NCBI GenBank assembly: GCA_963772165.1
Contig: CAVYWA010000005.1
Location: 310,001-374,000 of the forward strand
From: JAGVPT01 sp963772165
Lineage (GTDB): Bacteria > Bacteroidota > Ignavibacteria > UBA10030 > UBA8401
DNA: 64,000 nucleotides
Direction: 5' to 3'
The notes under the pieces were generated by a model that worked only from the letters and a program-made list of their open reading frames with translations, was not told the DNA's origin and made no database searches. Made by a program: the position numbers and the translations under genes. Below, in pieces: positions 40,773-50,196 of the stretch (the first letter of the stretch is position 1; each line of letters opens with the position of its first letter).

Positions 40773-41942
40773 ATGATCAAAGCAGAAAACCTTCGAAAGC
40801 AATATGCGAACGTCATCGCCGTTGATGACGTGTCCCTGCAGGTGGAGCCGGGAAAAATTTTTGGGCTTATCGGCCCGAATGGAGCAGGGAAGACCACCAC
40901 CATTCGAATGATCCTCAATATCATTACACCCGATAAAGGCTCGGTGACCTTCGACGGTGCTCCGTTTGACCGCAATATCCAGAACCGGATAGGATATTTG
41001 CCTGAAGAAAGGGGATTGTATAAGAAGAACAAGTTATTGGATACTATATTATACTTCGCCGGGTTGCGCGGAATGGACGGTGCGGGCACTAAACAAAAAG
41101 CTCTCCAATGGCTTCGTCGCTTTAACCTTGAAGCATATGCAAAAAGAAAAGTTGAAGAACTTTCCAAGGGAAACCAGCAGAAAGCGCAGTTCATCATATC
41201 AATCCTTCACGACCCACAGTACATTGTGCTGGACGAACCGTTTTCCGGCCTCGACCCGGTGAACCAGATCGTGTTGAAAGATATTCTGCAGGAGTTGAAG
41301 CAGCAGGGGAAGGCGATTATCTTTTCCACCCATCAAATGGATTCTGCGGAGAAGTTATGCGACGAGATTTGCCTCATCAATCGGGGAAAGATCGTTCTTG
41401 AGGGAGGCATAAAAGAGGTGAAGCAGAAATTCGGGAAGAATTCCGTCCATGTCGGGTTTGTCGGTGATGGGTCGTTCATTTCGGCTCTGCCGCAAGTGAA
41501 GAATGCGACGGTTTACGAGAATTATGCTGAGCTGCAATTAAACGGAGCCGTTTCATCCCGAGAACTACTTTCTTCGATCTCATCGAAAGTAGAAATCAGA
41601 AAATTCGAATTTGTGGAGCCGTCGCTGAATTCAATTTTTCTCGACGTTGTAGGACTGCCGGAAGAATCTAAAGAGCGGTTTGAAACCGCCCCGGCTGTTG
41701 TCAAGGCAAAAACCGTTGCCGGCGACATGCGAGTGCGAAGGCAATTGCTCACGTTCGTCTTTGCGCTCGTCGCAACATTGGTTCTGGCGGTTATCACGTT
41801 AAAAAAGGGGGAGCCGTCGTGGAATGTGTCGTTAGTTCTTCTCGCAGCTTCGATGTATTCTTTCTTTAAATACATGAAGATACGAAAAGTTGTCACGGCT
41901 GAAGTGCAGATGTCGGGAGAGGGGGCTACGGATGGAAAATAA
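40773..41942 (+). CDS. ABC exporter ATPase (NatA-like) with a C-terminal membrane extension
   Basis: A 389-residue protein. The ABC domain covers ~residues 1-230: Walker A GPNGAGKTTTIRM, Q-loop LPEERGLYKKNKLL, signature LSKGNQQKAQ, Walker B YIVLDEPFSGLDP and H-loop STHQMD. A regulatory-like region follows. The last ~60 residues add two hydrophobic helices (LLTFVFALVATLVLAVITL and VSLVLLAASMYSFFKYM), unusual for NatA-type ATPases. It overlaps the start of the permease gene by 11 bases, so the pair is translationally coupled. The system likely exports sodium, a drug or another small solute, but the substrate is unknown. Confidence 0.88.
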   Translation: MIKAENLRKQYANVIAVDDVSLQVEPGKIFGLIGPNGAGKTTTIRMILNIITPDKGSVTFDGAPFDRNIQNRIGYLPEERGLYKKNKLLDTILYFAGLRGMDGAGTKQKALQWLRRFNLEAYAKRKVEELSKGNQQKAQFIISILHDPQYIVLDEPFSGLDPVNQIVLKDILQELKQQGKAIIFSTHQMDSAEKLCDEICLINRGKIVLEGGIKEVKQKFGKNSVHVGFVGDGSFISALPQVKNATVYENYAELQLNGAVSSRELLSSISSKVEIRKFEFVEPSLNSIFLDVVGLPEESKERFETAPAVVKAKTVAGDMRVRRQLLTFVFALVATLVLAVITLKKGEPSWNVSLVLLAASMYSFFKYMKIRKVVTAEVQMSGEGATDGK

Positions 41943-43182
41943 ATCGCTCCGGGTCGCCAAATGGGAATTTTTGGAACGGGTGAAGACGAAAGCATTTATT
42001 ATCGGCTTGTTTATGATGCCGACGATCATCGGTGTGTTTACGGTCATTCCGAATTTACTCGCGTCGAAAGCCGATGAGAAGATGCGAACGATTGGCGTTA
42101 TTGATGAAACGGATTCGCTTTTACCCTATCTCAGTGCGCGTATTGCGAAATTTAAGCTTCCTGACAGCTCTGCAAATTATCAGCTTGTGAAGATTACGGA
42201 CGACGACCGTTCGCGCGACCACCTTAAGATTCTCGCTACAGCGAAGATCCTTGACAACGAGATCGAGGGATACTTTCTTTTGCCGGTCGATGTGATGGAA
42301 AAAGGAAGGATAGAATATCGGTCTGAAAACGTCGGCAACATAAGAGACCAAGAGCGGTTTTCGAAGGTCCTCGAAGATGTCATCATTGAGCGGCGGCTTG
42401 AAGCTAAGGGGTATAATTCAAAAGCGATTCGGGACCTCACGACCGATGTCGACGTCAAAACCATCAAAGTGTCGTCGAAAGGGGAAGAAAAGGAGTCCGG
42501 TTTCCTCGAGACGTTTTTCACGGGATATATTTTTATCATGATGCTGTTCATGCTGGTGATGACAAGCGGACAGATGTTGATACGAAGCCTTATCGAAGAG
42601 AAGTCGAACCGGATTGTTGAAGTGCTGATGTCCTCATGCTCTTCGCGAGAATTACTTGTCGGGAAAATATTAGGACTTTCCCTTCTTGGTTTGACCACCA
42701 TTTCATTCTGGCTCTTGATCTTGGTCGGCGTGAATTTTTCGATGCCGACGCCGTTCGTTTCATTTGATCACATTGCGCTTTTACTCGTGTACTTTGTCCT
42801 TGGCTACCTGTTGTACGTGGCAATTTTTATCACTGCGGGGGCTCCCGTCTCAACCGAGCAGGAAGCTCAGCAAATGACTGCGTACGTGACGATCCTCGTC
42901 ATGTTTCCGATCGCGCTGGCAATTCCGGCGATGCAAAACCCGGATTCGATGATGGTAAAAGTTTTATCGCAGATTCCGCTGTTGACGCCGACGATGATGG
43001 CGCTTCGATTGTCAATCCAGGCACCCGATCTTTGGGAGATTGCACTTTCGCTTGTTACATTGTCTGCTTCGATCGTCGGAATGATGTGGATTGCAGCAAA
43101 AGTATTTCGGATCGGCATTTTGCTCACCGGCAAACGCCCAAATTTGAAAGAAATGTACCGCTGGATTACAACGAATGTATAA
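41932..43182 (+). CDS. ABC-2 type permease (NatB-like)
   Basis: A 416-residue membrane protein starting at ATG 41932 inside the end of the ATPase gene. One N-terminal helix (TKAFIIGLFMMPTIIGVFTVIPNLL) is followed by a large extracytoplasmic domain and a C-terminal bundle of five to six helices (FFTGYIFIMMLFMLVMTSGQM, LIEEKSNRIVEVLMSSCSSRELLVGKILGLSLLG, ILVMFPIALAIPAM and others). The 'EEKsnRivEvLmsS.s..eLL.GKilG' stretch is diagnostic of the NatB/ABC2_membrane_3 family. It forms the channel for the upstream ATPase. Its end overlaps the next gene by 8 bases. Confidence 0.88.
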   Translation: MENKSLRVAKWEFLERVKTKAFIIGLFMMPTIIGVFTVIPNLLASKADEKMRTIGVIDETDSLLPYLSARIAKFKLPDSSANYQLVKITDDDRSRDHLKILATAKILDNEIEGYFLLPVDVMEKGRIEYRSENVGNIRDQERFSKVLEDVIIERRLEAKGYNSKAIRDLTTDVDVKTIKVSSKGEEKESGFLETFFTGYIFIMMLFMLVMTSGQMLIRSLIEEKSNRIVEVLMSSCSSRELLVGKILGLSLLGLTTISFWLLILVGVNFSMPTPFVSFDHIALLLVYFVLGYLLYVAIFITAGAPVSTEQEAQQMTAYVTILVMFPIALAIPAMQNPDSMMVKVLSQIPLLTPTMMALRLSIQAPDLWEIALSLVTLSASIVGMMWIAAKVFRIGILLTGKRPNLKEMYRWITTNV

Positions 43183-43696
43183 ACTCACGGAGGTGACGGT
43201 GAAAGCTACCCTGTTCTGCCTGCTGTTGCTTTTCATTTTTGCGCCCTCACGCTCATTCTCACAGGTCGGTGTTCAAGGGAACCAGCAGGCAGAGAACCTT
43301 GGCAGGGATGTTTACGGTCTCGGTCTCTCAGTGGGTCCTGCTTCGGGAATAGGGATAAGTTTTCGGAACCACCTCCCCTCAAAAATATCTTACCAAATCG
43401 TCGGGGGTATCATCAAGTCCGGGGGAAACACCTCGGCGTCGATTGGCGCCGAGTTTCAATATGACCTCGTCCGTGAAAGGTCAACGCGCCTGTTTTTCGG
43501 TCCTTCGACGAGCTACTTTTACAGCGGGTCAAGCAGTAATACCTTTGCCGGTCCTTTTCGTTTGGGAATCGGTATCGGGGGTGAACTCAATGTGCAATCC
43601 GCCGTCAATATTTCGCTTGAAGGCGCTTTCGTCTACTTTTCCAACGGCGATATAGCTCCCATGCCTCAAATTGCCTGCCACTATTATTTTTATTGA
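43175..43696 (+). CDS. Small outer-membrane beta-barrel-like protein
   Basis: A 173-residue protein with a signal peptide (TLFCLLLLFIFAPSRSFS, start MYKLTEVTVKA). The mature part alternates hydrophobic and polar residues in short strands (VYGLGLSVGPASGIGISFRN, YQIVGGIIKSGGNTSASIGAEFQYDL, FRLGIGIGGELNVQSAVNISLEGAFVYFS) and ends in an aromatic residue (HYYFY), as in 8-stranded outer-membrane barrels. It overlaps the permease stop by 8 bases, so it belongs to the ABC operon. A ligand is unknown; a role with the exporter is inferred from position. Confidence 0.7.
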   Translation: MYKLTEVTVKATLFCLLLLFIFAPSRSFSQVGVQGNQQAENLGRDVYGLGLSVGPASGIGISFRNHLPSKISYQIVGGIIKSGGNTSASIGAEFQYDLVRERSTRLFFGPSTSYFYSGSSSNTFAGPFRLGIGIGGELNVQSAVNISLEGAFVYFSNGDIAPMPQIACHYYFY

Positions 43697-43771
43697 CCCT
43701 GATCGTAGTTTGAACTTTGCCCTCCCTCGATGTGTTCAATGATTGAAGAACAATCAAAAAGGACGCCTTGC

Positions 43772-44380
43772 ATGGGACTTTTTCGATCCAAAGCCGTAGA
43801 TTCAAACGAACTAAACTATTTCAACAAGCCGAAGCATCCTCCCGGTCAGTACACTACCGAAAAATTTCCGGTGCTCACCTATGGAGTTACCCCTAAAATT
43901 TCGATTGAGGATTGGAGATTAAAAGTATGGGGAGGGGTGGAAGAAATTGTCACGTTCTCGTGGGATGACTTTATGAAGCTGCCGCAGAGGAAATTGAAAG
44001 CAGATTTTCATTGTGTGACGGCATGGAGCCGGTACGATGATGAATGGGAAGGGGTCATGTTTTCGGATTTACTCAAAACGCTGAAAGTAAAACCCGGAGC
44101 AAAATACGTAATGCAGCATGCGTACGGCGGCTATACAACTAACCTGCCGTTGGAATGGATGCTGAACGAAAATGTGATTTTCGTCCATACCCTGAACGCC
44201 AAGCCGCTTGAGCGCGACCATGGCGGCCCGATGCGCGTCCTTACTCCACGCCGTTATGCATGGAAAGGCGCCAAGTGGGTGAACGGCTTGGAATTCATGC
44301 TTGCCGACCGTCCAGGTTTCTGGGAGCAAAACGGATACAGCAACACTGCCGATCCATGGAAAGAGGAAAGGATGGGGTGA
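43772..44380 (+). CDS. Sulfite-oxidase-fold molybdopterin protein
   Basis: A 202-residue protein. I chose ATG 43772, which has AAAAGGA upstream; the frame is open to 43730 but without a signal. It matches the single-domain oxidoreductase molybdopterin-binding family: PVLTYGVTPKISIEDWRLKVWGGVEE, LPQRKLKADFHCVTAWSRYDDEWEGV with the Mo-ligand Cys (HCVT), AYGGYTTNLPLE, and GGPMRVLTPRRYAWKGAKWVNGLEF. There is no signal peptide and no heme domain, so it is probably a cytosolic enzyme of unknown substrate. It stands alone, facing the lysC-dapA operon across two hairpins. Confidence 0.85.
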   Translation: MGLFRSKAVDSNELNYFNKPKHPPGQYTTEKFPVLTYGVTPKISIEDWRLKVWGGVEEIVTFSWDDFMKLPQRKLKADFHCVTAWSRYDDEWEGVMFSDLLKTLKVKPGAKYVMQHAYGGYTTNLPLEWMLNENVIFVHTLNAKPLERDHGGPMRVLTPRRYAWKGAKWVNGLEFMLADRPGFWEQNGYSNTADPWKEERMG

Positions 44381-44404
44381 AGATGTTTCCATCGGAGGCA
44401 TTTT

Positions 44405-44475
44405 CCCCCTATAGGGGGTGGGGTCGATGAATTGTTTATCTCGTTCCGCACTTTCCCGCCGGAGCGGGAAAGTGC
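44405..44475. terminator. Two hairpins between convergent genes
   Basis: CCCCCTATAGGGGG (44405-44418) is a perfect palindrome. GCACTTTCCCGC-CGGA-GCGGGAAAGTGC (44448-44475) is a perfect 12-bp stem with a 4-base loop. They lie between the molybdopterin protein gene and dapA, which point at each other, so they could end transcription from both sides. Confidence 0.6.
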
Positions 44476-44493
44476 AGGAATGCATGAAGAATT

Positions 44494-45387
44494 CTAAACC
44501 AAACGAAGATCGTGAAGAATTTTTTTGAGCAGTTTCTTATTTTTTGCACCCATCGGAACCATCGGCAGCCGATAGACTTCATTGATCATCCCCATCATCG
44601 CAAGCGATGCTTTTACAGGAATTGGGTTTGTCTCAATAAAGTTGGCGTTCATCAGAGGTAAAAGTTTATTGTGCAGCTGCAGCGCTTTTTTCCAATTTCC
44701 CGATAATCCTGCCCGTACCATATCCGAAAAATCTTTCGGCAGCTGATTTGCCACAACAGAAATGCATCCATCGCCCCCGACCGACAATATCGGCAGCGTA
44801 ATCGCATCGTCTCCGGAGAGGAGCGAAAAATGCTTCGGCCTGTTGCGCGCAATTTCCATGATCTGTGCGATGTTTCCGGAAGCCTCTTTCACGGCCATGA
44901 TGGACGGAATTTCTTCTGCCATCCGCAAGGTCGTTGAAGCTGCAATATTTCCGCCGGTCCGGCCAGGTACGTTGTAGACGATCAATGGGATGTCAACTGC
45001 CTCGGCAATCGCTCTGTAATGTTGAAAATAACCCTCCTGCGTCGGCTTGTTGTAATAGGGAGCGACGAGAATTGCGGCGTCCGCTCCGAGATCCTTCGCC
45101 AGGTGAGTTAATTCGATTGCTCTTTTGGTGTAGTTGCTTCCGCTTCCCGCAAACACTTTTATCCTGCCGCGCGAGCGCTCAATAACGATTTCCAGGATTC
45201 GGCGATGTTCATCGGAAGAGATACTGGGACTTTCCCCGGTGGTGCCGATGGGGATAATGGCTTCAACCCCTCCGGCAATCTGATAGTCGACTAACTTTCG
45301 GAGTGTTACTTCGTCAATAGTTCCGTCTTTTTTGAACGGGGTGACGAGTGCAGTTCCGGTTCCGCGAAATTTTTTTGGACGTGCCAT
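44494..45387 (-). CDS. dapA: 4-hydroxy-tetrahydrodipicolinate synthase
   Basis: A 297-residue TIM-barrel enzyme that condenses pyruvate and aspartate semialdehyde in lysine and diaminopimelate synthesis. Motifs: GTGTALVTPFKKDGTID, IIPIGTTGESPSISSDEHRRILE with the active-site Thr residues, DIPLIVYNVPGRTGGN with the catalytic Tyr, and IMAVKEASGNI with the Schiff-base Lys. The length is normal. It starts 57 bases after the lysC stop on the same strand, so lysC and dapA form an operon for the aspartate pathway. Confidence 0.95.
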   Translation of the reverse strand: MARPKKFRGTGTALVTPFKKDGTIDEVTLRKLVDYQIAGGVEAIIPIGTTGESPSISSDEHRRILEIVIERSRGRIKVFAGSGSNYTKRAIELTHLAKDLGADAAILVAPYYNKPTQEGYFQHYRAIAEAVDIPLIVYNVPGRTGGNIAASTTLRMAEEIPSIMAVKEASGNIAQIMEIARNRPKHFSLLSGDDAITLPILSVGGDGCISVVANQLPKDFSDMVRAGLSGNWKKALQLHNKLLPLMNANFIETNPIPVKASLAMMGMINEVYRLPMVPMGAKNKKLLKKILHDLRLV

Positions 45388-45444
45388 AACTATGCTATGT
45401 TTTACAGGTTGGATGTGTTTTGGGGATGTGAGTACAACCGTGAT

Positions 45445-46840
45445 TCATGATGTGGCGATGTTTTCGAAAAGTGTTTCCTGGGGCAAAGGCTCAAAGAATT
45501 CCTTATGGAGCCGCTGTACGGCTTCGACCACGTGATGGTTATCGATAACGAGGCTGATGTTCAGTTCCGAGGCTCCTTGGGAAATCATCATGACATCGAT
45601 GTCGCCGAGCGACCGAAAAATTCTGTCGGCAACTCCTACGGTGGAATGAAGGCGCTCTCCGATAATACTGATAATGGCTTTATCTCTGAAAACGACGACA
45701 TCGGAGAACTGCTCAAGTTCCGGGACGATCGCATCCAGCAATTCGGTGTTGCTAATCGTCATCGAGGCGGATGCGACCGAGGTGTTCACCAAATCGACGG
45801 AGGTATGGTATCGATCGAATACTTCAAGAATGGATTCCATAAATCGATTTGCAGAAAGGAAGCGTGTCGCCTGGATATTGACGACGGTAATTCCTTTCTT
45901 GTTTGCAATCGATTTCACCGAGACGTTTGATTGGGGAGGATTTGCAACCACGCGAGTCCCTGTCGAATTCGGCCGACGTGAATTCAACACGACGACAGGA
46001 ATATTCTTTTGAACTGCTGGGCGAATCGTGCTGGGATGTAATACCTTTGCTCCGAAGTAGGCCAGCTCCGAGGCTTCTTTGTATGAGATCGTTTTTAATT
46101 TCTTGGCCATTGGAGTGATCTGCGGGTCGGCAGTAAGGATGCCGTCAACGTCCGTCCAAATTTGGATTTCTTCTGCATTTAATGCCGCCCCGATAATCGC
46201 GGCGGAATAGTCCGACCCCCCGCGGCCAAGCGTGGTCGTAATTTTCCTCGTTGTTGCACCGATGAAGCCTTGAGTGACGACAATTGTGTTTTCATTCAGA
46301 TGCGGACCAATGACTTTGTTTGCTCTTTCGTCGATTTCTTTGAAGAGCGGAGTTGCGTTCCCATAATGGTCGTTGGTCACCATGAAAGTGCGCGCATCAA
46401 GCCACACAACGGGGCATTTCTTTGCCTTCATCGCTTCTGAAAAAATCAACGAAGACATCAGTTCGCCCATTGACGCTATGGTATCAAGCGATCGTTTTGT
46501 GAGTTCGCCGAGGATGGCAATGCTCTGGGAGAGGTTCTTGAGTTCTTCGAAACGATTGCGTAATTGGAAGATGAGTTGTTGTACCGACGAACGAGAGTCG
46601 ATAAGATTTTCTGCGATAAGAACGTGTCGTTCAAGCAGATTGTTTAAAAGGAGAGTCGCTTCGTCGAGAGTGTTCAGCGACGGACAATTCGGCCGATTTT
46701 AAAAGGGCATCTGTAGCGCCAGCGATGGCGGAGAGGACTACAACCGGGTGCTGTTTTTGTTGTCGTGCAACGAGGGCGATAGCATTGTCAATAGCGCGGG
46801 CATCTTCTACGGACGTCCCGCCAAATTTCATGACGATCAT
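45445..46840 (-). CDS. lysC: Aspartate kinase, with one frameshift
   Basis: Two minus-strand frames give one protein of about 464 residues. The first (MIVMKFGGTSVEDARAIDNAIALVARQQ ... SAIAGATDALLKSAELSVA) has the N-terminal KFGGTS phosphate motif. The second (LNTLDEATLLLNNLLERHVLIAENL ... GFIGATTRKITTTLGRGGSDYSAAIIG ... QIWTDVDGILTADP) has the GRGGSDYSA nucleotide site and two C-terminal ACT domains (ITVVNIQATRFLSANRFMESIL, ISIIGERLHSTVGVADRIF). They join with a one-base removal near 46675. It makes aspartyl-phosphate for lysine, threonine and methionine; the ACT domains allow feedback inhibition. Because an essential gene is unlikely to be broken, an assembly error is the simplest explanation. 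Confidence 0.88.
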
Positions 46841-46952
46841 ATATTAACATTGTACTGCGTTGCTGAAAATCACATACCAATTGATGCTAATATACAGTTC
46901 TTTTCGTCGCAAATCAATCTATGAAGCTCACGGGTAGTGCTAAAGTTTGAAG

Positions 46953-47026
46953 GTCATTGCGAGCGGAGCGAAGCAATCTCCCCAAGTAAACGGGGATTGC
47001 TTCGGCAAAGAGCGCCTCGCAATGAC
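46953..47026. repeat. Palindromic intergenic repeat (GTCATTGCGAG ... CTCGCAATGAC)
   Basis: The 74-bp element begins GTCATTGCGAGCG and ends CGCCTCGCAATGAC, with inner arms CGAAGCAATC / GGATTGCTTCG around a short centre. It can fold into a long imperfect hairpin. Repeats with this motif occur between genes in many unrelated bacteria and are thought to be miniature non-autonomous elements. Only this copy is seen in the window. Confidence 0.8.
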
Positions 47027-47148
47027 TTCTTCTTTAGAAAAGAACCCAAACTGTAACGCTACATGGTCACGTTTGATATTCAACGGTATGAATTGTATTT
47101 TCAAAGCACTGAGTACGCAATAGTTCATTGTTTCGATAAAGGCATGCA

Positions 47149-47877
47149 GTGACGAAAGAACAAGCTGTCATCCGCAATATCCAATTACTTGAACTCCATC
47201 TCGGTGTTCCGCATCAAAAAAAGAAGCGGACCGACCCGCTTGCGATGTTGATAGGAACATTGCTCTCGCAAAACACGAATGACCGGAACAGCCACCGGGC
47301 GTATCTTGAGCTACGCAGGAGGTTCCCGACGTGGAAGAAAGTTGCGGAGGCTCCGGTTGGAGCCATTGCCTCGGCCATTAGAGTCGGAGGGATGAAGAAT
47401 CAGAAGAGCAGCCGCATCAAAGCCCTGCTTCGATCGGTACGCAAGGATTACGGATCGTACCGTCTCCGGGGGATTGAGAAAATGAATAACGACAAAGTCA
47501 TTTCAACGCTCACAGCCTTTCACGGGATCGGGTTTAAGACTGCTGCTTGCGTGCTCTTGTTTTCGCTGCGTCGAGAGATCTTTCCAGTTGACACGCATAT
47601 TCATAGAATCTGTAACCGACTCGGCTTGGTTAAGACGAAAACCCCCGATCAAACGTTTGAAGCGATGAGGCCGATTGTCCCGAGGGGAAAATCATATTCG
47701 TTTCACACCAACCTCATCCGGTTTGGACGAACAGTATGCCTCGCACAGCGTCCACGCTGCGGCCAGTGTCCTCTTTATGATGGATGTGTTTTTCCCGAGA
47801 AAGAAAAATTTGCGTCGAACAAAAACTCGCCTTCTTCGCGCCGAAACCCAAACTTCATGCTTTTGGATGAAATCTGA
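47149..47877 (+). CDS. nth: Endonuclease III-like DNA glycosylase/AP lyase
   Basis: A 242-residue base-excision-repair enzyme starting at GTG 47149. The helix-hairpin-helix is TAFHGIGFKTAACVLLF with the catalytic Lys, and the general Asp is in FPVDTHIHRICNRLGL. The 4Fe-4S cluster site is the expected C-x6-C-x2-C-x5-C (CLAQRPRCGQCPLYDGC). The N-terminal LIGTLLSQNTNDRNSHRAY contains the Gln that inserts into the DNA helix. An extra 35-residue basic tail (EKEKFASNKNSPSSRRNP) follows the cluster. It removes oxidised pyrimidines. Confidence 0.93.
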   Translation: MTKEQAVIRNIQLLELHLGVPHQKKKRTDPLAMLIGTLLSQNTNDRNSHRAYLELRRRFPTWKKVAEAPVGAIASAIRVGGMKNQKSSRIKALLRSVRKDYGSYRLRGIEKMNNDKVISTLTAFHGIGFKTAACVLLFSLRREIFPVDTHIHRICNRLGLVKTKTPDQTFEAMRPIVPRGKSYSFHTNLIRFGRTVCLAQRPRCGQCPLYDGCVFPEKEKFASNKNSPSSRRNPNFMLLDEI

Positions 47878-47921
47878 CTGAAGCCCCTCTTCGTTGACAT
47901 CCCCTGTGAAATTTCGTATTT

Positions 47922-49017
47922 TTGATCCACTTATTCTTGTCAATCAACCACTTTAACATCCTTTTGCGTTTAGATAACATCAATCGGATTCTTGTCATCA
48001 AGCTTCGAGCAATCGGAGATGTTTTGCTCTCGACACCGGTTGTTCAGAATTTGCACGACCATTTTCCTCTTGCGCAAATTGATTTTTTGAGCGATAAATT
48101 TGCCGCCGAAGTCGTCATCGGCAATCCCTGGTGTGTCGAACGTCCTCACGTTCGACCGGAAGAGTGATTCGAGCCTTGGAATAATTCGACAAGTCCGGGA
48201 GAAGAAATATGATCTGATTATCGATCTATTTTCTAATCCACGGTCAGCAATTATTACAGGACTAAGCGGTGCTCGATTCCGGGCAGGATTCCCGTTTCGA
48301 TGGCGAAAATATATGTATAACATTATTATTCCGCCCCGTGCCGGCAACATTCACAATATCGACTTCAATTTAGATGCCTTGCGCAAGCTTGACATTCCCG
48401 TGCTTCATTTCCAGCCATATTTTCCGCTCGACGAAAAGGCAAAACTCTTTGCAGCGGAATGGTTTCACCGAGAAAATCTCGATGGCAAACCGGTTGTTGG
48501 GTTGAACCCGAGCGGCGGGTGGTATACAAAACGATGGGGGCTTGAACATTATGCGCGTCTCGGCGATCTCGTCAGCCAGCGCTATGACGCTTCGATTATC
48601 TTGTTATGGGGGCCCGGTGAAGAAGAGGACGCTCGTTTTATTCAACAGCGAATGAAGCTGCCGGCGCGTGTCATTCCAAAAACATCGCTTTCCCAACTCG
48701 GCGCGATCATTCATCGGTGTGCGTTTATTGTCAGCAACGATTCCGGTCCGATGCATATTGCGGCATCATTAGGCATTCCAACTCTTGGAATTTTCGGTCC
48801 GACTAATCCACTGCAGCAAGGTCCTTATGGGGATAACCATCGCTGGGTGAGAAACGAGGGGCTTGATTGCCTTGAATGCAGCCTCACTGCGTGCCCTATA
48901 GGAAATATTTGCATGACGCAATTAGCAGTAGAACGCGTTATGGATGCGTTTGACCTCCTCGTCGCCAACTCTGAAAAGAAAATGCAGCCAGCACCCATTC
49001 ACTCAAAAAAGATATGA
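47922..49017 (+). CDS. GT9 heptosyltransferase-like glycosyltransferase, with one frameshift
   Basis: Two overlapping frames make one protein of about 365 residues. The first part (NRILVIKLRAIGDVLLSTPVVQNLHDHFPLAQIDFL) is the typical GT9 N-terminus. The second part (VSNVLTFDRKSDSSLGIIRQVREKKYDLIIDLFSNPRSAIIT ... VVGLNPSGGWYTKRWGLEHYARLGDL ... FIVSNDSGPMHIAASLGIPTLGIFGPTNP) has the donor-binding S-N-D-S-G-P-x-H motif. Deleting one C from CCC near 48128 gives IGNPGVSNVLTFDRKSD and restores the frame. The start is uncertain: TTG at 47922 or TTG at 47964, neither with a good Shine-Dalgarno. It probably builds lipopolysaccharide core. Confidence 0.82.
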
Positions 49018-49110
49018 AGAAAAAATCAACGCGAAAAAAACATCAGACCAAAATAGTCAATTCCGGATTGCAAACGATTTACCGGCTATAAACCTTGTTT
49101 TCCCGGCTCA

Positions 49111-50196
49111 ATGTGCTACTCAGAATGTGCCGACCCGAATCCGACCGGAACAAAGATTCTTATCATCAATCTTGATGCAATGGGAGCGGTGCTGCAAACG
49201 ACGGCGATGCTTCCGTCCATCAAAAGGAAATACCCGCGCAGCCACATTTCATGGATCACGTTGAGGAACGCGGTCGGCCTTCTCGAGAACAATCCGTATA
49301 TCGACGCGGCTTATGTATGGGAGCCGGAAAGCTGGCTTATCCTTCAGAGTATTGAATTCGACATTGTTTACAGCACTGACAAATCGATGAGGTCCTGCGC
49401 GTTTTGCGGCACCCTCAACGCAAAGGAGAAGATCGGCTTTGGATTGAACAAGGACGGGAAAATCATTCCACTGAACAAGGAAGCGGATTACAGCTATCTT
49501 CTCGGCCTTGATGATAATCTCAAATTCAGGGTGAACAAAAAATACGGCACGGAAATCCTGCAGGAAGCGATGAAGCTCACGTTTCGGCGCGATGCGTACA
49601 CACTGCACCTTTCTGATGAAGAGAAACAATACTGTGAACAGTATTCGAAAGAAGCAGGATTGGCAGGCAACAACATGGTCGTCGGGTTTAATACTGGTTG
49701 TTCTTATTTATACCCGAACAAAAAAATGACAATTGACCAGCACGTTACGCTTATCGAAAAACTATCGGCGCTGAGTGGAATCAAGCTCGTTTTGCTTGGA
49801 GGTCCGGAAGATACGGAGCGCAACGCCGAAATTGCGAGGCGCGTTGGGAAAAAAGTCGTCAACACTCCAACCACAGAGGGGGTGAGGCGGGGAATTTGTT
49901 ATGAAAATATCTGCGACGTTATTATTACCGGTGATTCATTCGGCATGCACGTCGCAATCGGGTTAAAGAAATATGTTATTGCATGGTTTGGATTGAGTTG
50001 CTGGAGTGAGATCGATTTATATGACCGGGGCGTGAAACTTATTCCGGAAGGGCTGCAATGCGCACCGTGCTGGAAAAAAGCTTGTCCCTATGATCTTGAG
50101 TGCCTCCAGATGATCGATCTGGAAGGGATTATCCGCGCAGTGGAAAACTTCTCAAAAGAAAGGCTCGCCGTAAAAAAATTACACGCTACTCTTTAA
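49111..50196 (+). CDS. GT9-family glycosyltransferase with Cys-rich N-terminus
   Basis: At least 361 residues: GTKILIINLDAMGAVLQTTAMLPSIKRKYP, then a second domain with MVVGFNTGCSYLYPNKKMTIDQHVTLIEKLS and VIITGDSFGMHVAIGLKKYVIAWFGLS. The donor motif is G-D-S-F-G-M-H. The frame is open upstream to a TAG at 49054, and that stretch reads PDCKRFTGYKPCFPGSMCYSECADPNP, a Cys-rich segment that looks like protein. An ATG at 49014 with a KKKS-rich start is in another frame, so a one-base indel near 49056 may hide the true start; I list the first in-frame ATG. The end overlaps the convergent thioredoxin gene by 11 bases. Confidence 0.75.
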   Translation: MCYSECADPNPTGTKILIINLDAMGAVLQTTAMLPSIKRKYPRSHISWITLRNAVGLLENNPYIDAAYVWEPESWLILQSIEFDIVYSTDKSMRSCAFCGTLNAKEKIGFGLNKDGKIIPLNKEADYSYLLGLDDNLKFRVNKKYGTEILQEAMKLTFRRDAYTLHLSDEEKQYCEQYSKEAGLAGNNMVVGFNTGCSYLYPNKKMTIDQHVTLIEKLSALSGIKLVLLGGPEDTERNAEIARRVGKKVVNTPTTEGVRRGICYENICDVIITGDSFGMHVAIGLKKYVIAWFGLSCWSEIDLYDRGVKLIPEGLQCAPCWKKACPYDLECLQMIDLEGIIRAVENFSKERLAVKKLHATL

